Source: Thuidium tamariscinum
Lineage: Eukaryota; Streptophyta; Bryopsida; Hypnales; Thuidiaceae
Direction: 5' to 3'
Assembly (NCBI GenBank): GCA_947034885.2
Contig: OX344753.2
Span: forward strand, 12,090,001-12,154,000
DNA: 64,000 nucleotides
In this document: in pieces, positions 61,205-64,000 of the stretch
Numbering within the stretch: the first letter of the stretch is position 1
How the letters are laid out: each line of letters starts with the position of its first letter
The notes under the pieces: model-generated
Told to the model about the DNA's origin: nothing
Databases searched by the model: none
The model's input: the letters and a program-made list of their open reading frames with translations, nothing else
Position numbers and translations under genes: made by a program

Positions 61205-63874
61205 ATGACACAACAACTTGCAAGATCAGGAATTATGAAGAACGCCAGACTCTCACCAGAGCAGGGCACAGTGAAGACCATTGTGGGACGCCCCAAGAAT
61301 TTTAGATTCACAGTACTGCTGCTCTCCGCAATGTGTGTGATGCTCACCTTCGCCGCGGTGGACTCCAAACCCTTTCCAGCACCCGATCTCCAAAACTGTC
61401 GAAGCCCCGAAGGTTGCTGCACGCCCGTGCTCTCCAACCGAACGACGCAATTCCAGTTCCCAGGGAAACGCTTGCCGCTTCGCGTGCGCCCCGCAGCGCA
61501 TCTGGTGGACGACGCGTACATCGCCAAATACCAGCGCGCCGTGGAGCTCATGCGCGCGCTCCCTGACACCGATCCGCGCTCGTTCGTCAACCAGTACAAG
61601 CTCCACTGCACGTACTGCGACAACTGCCTCTTCTTCGACAACGATAGCAGCTACCCGCTGGAGATTCACCGAAGCTGGCTGTTTTTCCCCTGGCACCGAT
61701 TCTACCTCTACTTCCACGAACGCATTCTGGCGACGCTGATCGAAGACGACACGTTCGCGCTGCCGTTCTGGAACTGGGATAACCAGTCCCCGGAGCTTCC
61801 GCAAGCCAACGTCGTTCCCAAGGTAATCAACACTGCCACAACAAAGTCATGAATGCATGGGCTCCTTTACGGGATTCTTCCTTCAAAAAAAACGATCAGG
61901 TCTAGAATTTCGTGGGGTTTGCCAACGGTTTTTTGAAACGTTTTTAGCAACATCATTACAATTATTGTAATGATACAACATGTATCATACAACATATCGG
62001 AACATCAAGTGACGTTTGAAATTAACAGGCTTGAGCAACGTCTAACTTCTTACACACATGCAAATTTTGGACCATGCACGAGGGAGTAGTTAAAGGGTTT
62101 ACCACGATGGCCATGAACTAAACTAAACATTCGCGTGTAGCCCAAATCCCGGCACGAACAAATCTTTGCCATTTTCACCAAAAATTGCTCCCTCGCTCCC
62201 GGCCCGCAGGTCTACTCGTTGCAGCGGAGCTTGTCGAAGCACTCCATCAACAAAACCTCATCCCTCTACGACCCCGACCGCACTCCCTGCGCGCAGCGTG
62301 AGTCGGGTTTCTTGGAATATCAACACACCTCCGCCTGTCCCCCTTTCGACCGCAACTCCACAGAAATCCGCTCCACAAACGCCCACCTCATGTACATGAA
62401 CATGGTCGGGGCGGGTTCCACCCCTCGGATGTTCCAGGGGGCGCCGTACCAGTACGGGGACGCGGGCGGCGGAGGGGGGGGGAGCTTGGAGGCTGTTCCG
62501 CATGGGTCGGTGCATGGGTGGGTGAATGAGCATGACATGGAGGGGTTCAAAGACTCGGCCTCTGATCCGATCTTCTTTGGGCATCATGCGAATATAGATC
62601 GGTTGTGGGGGCTGTGGAAGACGTTGCCAGGGGGGAGGAGAGGCGATATTCCGGATTTGGACTACCGGGATACGAAGTTCACGTTCTACGATGAGAGCGG
62701 GGGGATGGTGAGTGTGAGTGTAGGGCAAGCGCTGTCCATGGAGCGACTCAGGTATGTCACGTCGTCCGTGTTTCTAGCTGTGATTTTGTCACGCATACAG
62801 TATAACCATTGTCGCGCCGGAGCTCGTAAGGCGCTTTCCATGTCGAGGAATCGAGCGAGAGCTTGGTTCCGAAGTCTGCTTGCCAGACGGATTATCGATC
62901 GAGCAGTTGGATCATAGCAGTGTAGCTGAAATCACCGAGAGAATTTCTCCTAATAAATCGTCAAATTTATTTCATTCAAACCTGATCAGCTTTCTCTTAT
63001 CAGTTGAGGCTGTCAAGTCTAGTTACAGTGCCAGAATTTCATGAAATTTGCAAGTTAAGCATGATCCCCCCTGCGTCGCACGTTAACCATTTTTTCCCAG
63101 ATTTCAGATTTCAAGGTTTCTGTTGACCGTCCCATTTGGCCATAACCCATTCCCCATCCATGAGCCCGTTGTACGTCATTCCTAGTTTGCAGATTGTTGC
63201 ATGATCAGGACTGAGCACTTGAATGTCCTCGTAGGCAATCGATCTGAATTCCACCATGATCACCAATTTACCGCTACTTTCCATGAAATGGACTAACCCA
63301 ATTGGACGTGACACGCTGCAGGTACACATACCAAGACGTTCCGAACCCATGGCTCCACCGCGGCGCCGTTCGCGACTCCTCCCCGCCACCCTGGAAGATT
63401 TGTAACCCTAAAAACTCCCCCTCCGACCTCGAAGCCCTGATCCGCACCACTCCGCCCTTCCACGGCCCTCTCAACTTCACGAAGTCCCCTTTCACATTCA
63501 AGCTTCCGCGCTCTCCTACTAAAAGCTCCTCTGAACACGGTGAGGAGATTCTGGAGCTCACGGGCGACGTGAACTTCTTGGAGTTCGTGAAAGGCGACGT
63601 GTTGTCCGTGACGGCGTTCGCGTTCCACCCGGATGCCCCCGTGGACGAGTCCATGGGGTGCGCGGAGTATTTGGGCGTGCGCTGGCTGTTCTCGCACACG
63701 GGGATTAGTGAAGATTACCCCCCGCGCGATGTGTGGCGGACTGGGATTGGGCATCAGATGGAGTTGATGGGCACGAAGCATTTGGAGGCGCTGGTGGTCA
63801 CGCTCGTGGGGTCGGAGGAAAGTGTGCATAGCATTCAGTTCACGAGTGCCAGGATCTTCTATTCCAAGGACTGA
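61205..63874 (+). CDS. PPO: Polyphenol oxidase (tyrosinase/catechol oxidase family), 3 exons
   Basis: Second PPO, 570 aa if translation starts at the ATG at 61205. Exons are 61205-61822, 62210-62751 and 63322-63874. Introns 61823-62209 (phase 0) and 62752-63321 (phase 2) have GTAATC/CCGCAG and GTATGT/CTGCAG borders. The open frame continues upstream without an ATG. Another ATG at 61235 would give 560 aa. The hydrophobic secretory segment (residues about 35-52) is preceded by roughly 34 polar residues, unusually long for a signal peptide, so start choice or a signal anchor is uncertain. CuA: H134 in HCTYC, H155, H164 (PWHR). CuB: H304, H308, HH 331-332 followed by ANIDRLW. Waterkeeper Glu E300. 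A glycine run (292-297) sits just before CuB. FTFYDE (363-368) opens the DWL-type region and exon 3 carries the KFDV-type domain. The intron after the DWL region is at the same Arg|Tyr site as in the minus-strand PPO. Its 5' flank is part of a duplicated segment also found at 19.2-20.5 kb. Confidence 0.9.
61952..61985. repeat. Two abutting small hairpins in PPO intron 1
   Basis: 61952-61961 pairs perfectly with 61965-61974 (10-bp stem, 3-nt loop). An overlapping second palindrome follows (8-bp arms from 61970, loop ACA). Both sit in intron 1 of the plus-strand PPO, in an AT-rich stretch. Function unknown. Confidence 0.6.
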
Positions 63875-64000
63875 ATGCATGTGATTCTTCCCCGGAGACT
63901 GATTGTTGAAGAGAATTCGATCGAAATTCAAGTGGCAAAGCTTGATTCCAAGTGTTGGTTCATAGATAACTTGTTGGCATTGCTTGCTTAATTAGGAAGA

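Overview
This is plant nuclear DNA: AT-rich and packed with transposons and repeats, with only two convincing protein-coding genes. Both are polyphenol oxidases (PPOs). One lies on the minus strand (20858-23154, 2 exons) and one on the plus strand (61205-63874, 3 exons). Each has a complete type-3 copper centre, the PPO1_DWL-type region and a KFDV-type C-terminal domain. Their exons are GC-rich islands in an AT-rich background. Both start with a secretory-type hydrophobic segment rather than an obvious plastid transit peptide. That, with the multicopy PPO family, suggests a non-seed land plant (bryophyte, lycophyte or fern). The taxon is an inference with modest confidence.

Layout. 1-11470 is dominated by a large foldback structure. 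An element of about 9.3 kb (2177-11470) has arms of several kb, built from G/C-rich blocks, short tandem arrays and unique sequence, around a 1.5 kb loop with a minus-strand open frame. A third copy of the arm end lies at 1-1230 and faces it across a decayed coding segment. 11700-12234 is another decayed coding segment. 12690-15000 and 24300-26050 are diverged copies of one repeat; the first carries a 1400-bp TA-flanked palindromic element and the second a 733-bp MITE. 18148-19093 is a near-perfect 946-bp hairpin of that MITE family. 19232-20545 and 58197-61160 are paralogous segments. The second leads directly into the plus-strand PPO. The first ends without a PPO reading frame and abuts the 3' side of the minus-strand PPO, so it looks like an orphaned PPO 5' flank.

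27797-33439 is a nested transposon stack: five types of inverted-repeat element, including a 2991-bp hAT-like element with an 8-bp target duplication and a CACTA-like element inside it. 33440-48400 is AT-rich with tandem and dispersed duplications (two 731-732 bp tandem copies, a 1.48-kb-offset direct repeat, a (TA)40 tract). 48600-50480 may hold remnants of a spliced minus-strand gene. 50702-51469 is a Stowaway-like mariner element. 51470-58100 is mostly unremarkable AT-rich DNA with a roughly 300-bp tandem repeat near 56.3-57.5 kb.

Working together: the two PPOs would act independently, oxidising o-diphenols to quinones in the secretory pathway or apoplast. They share one phase-2 intron position but differ in a second intron, in N-terminal length and in residues next to the CuB histidines. 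No tRNA, rRNA, CRISPR array or intact transposase gene was seen.
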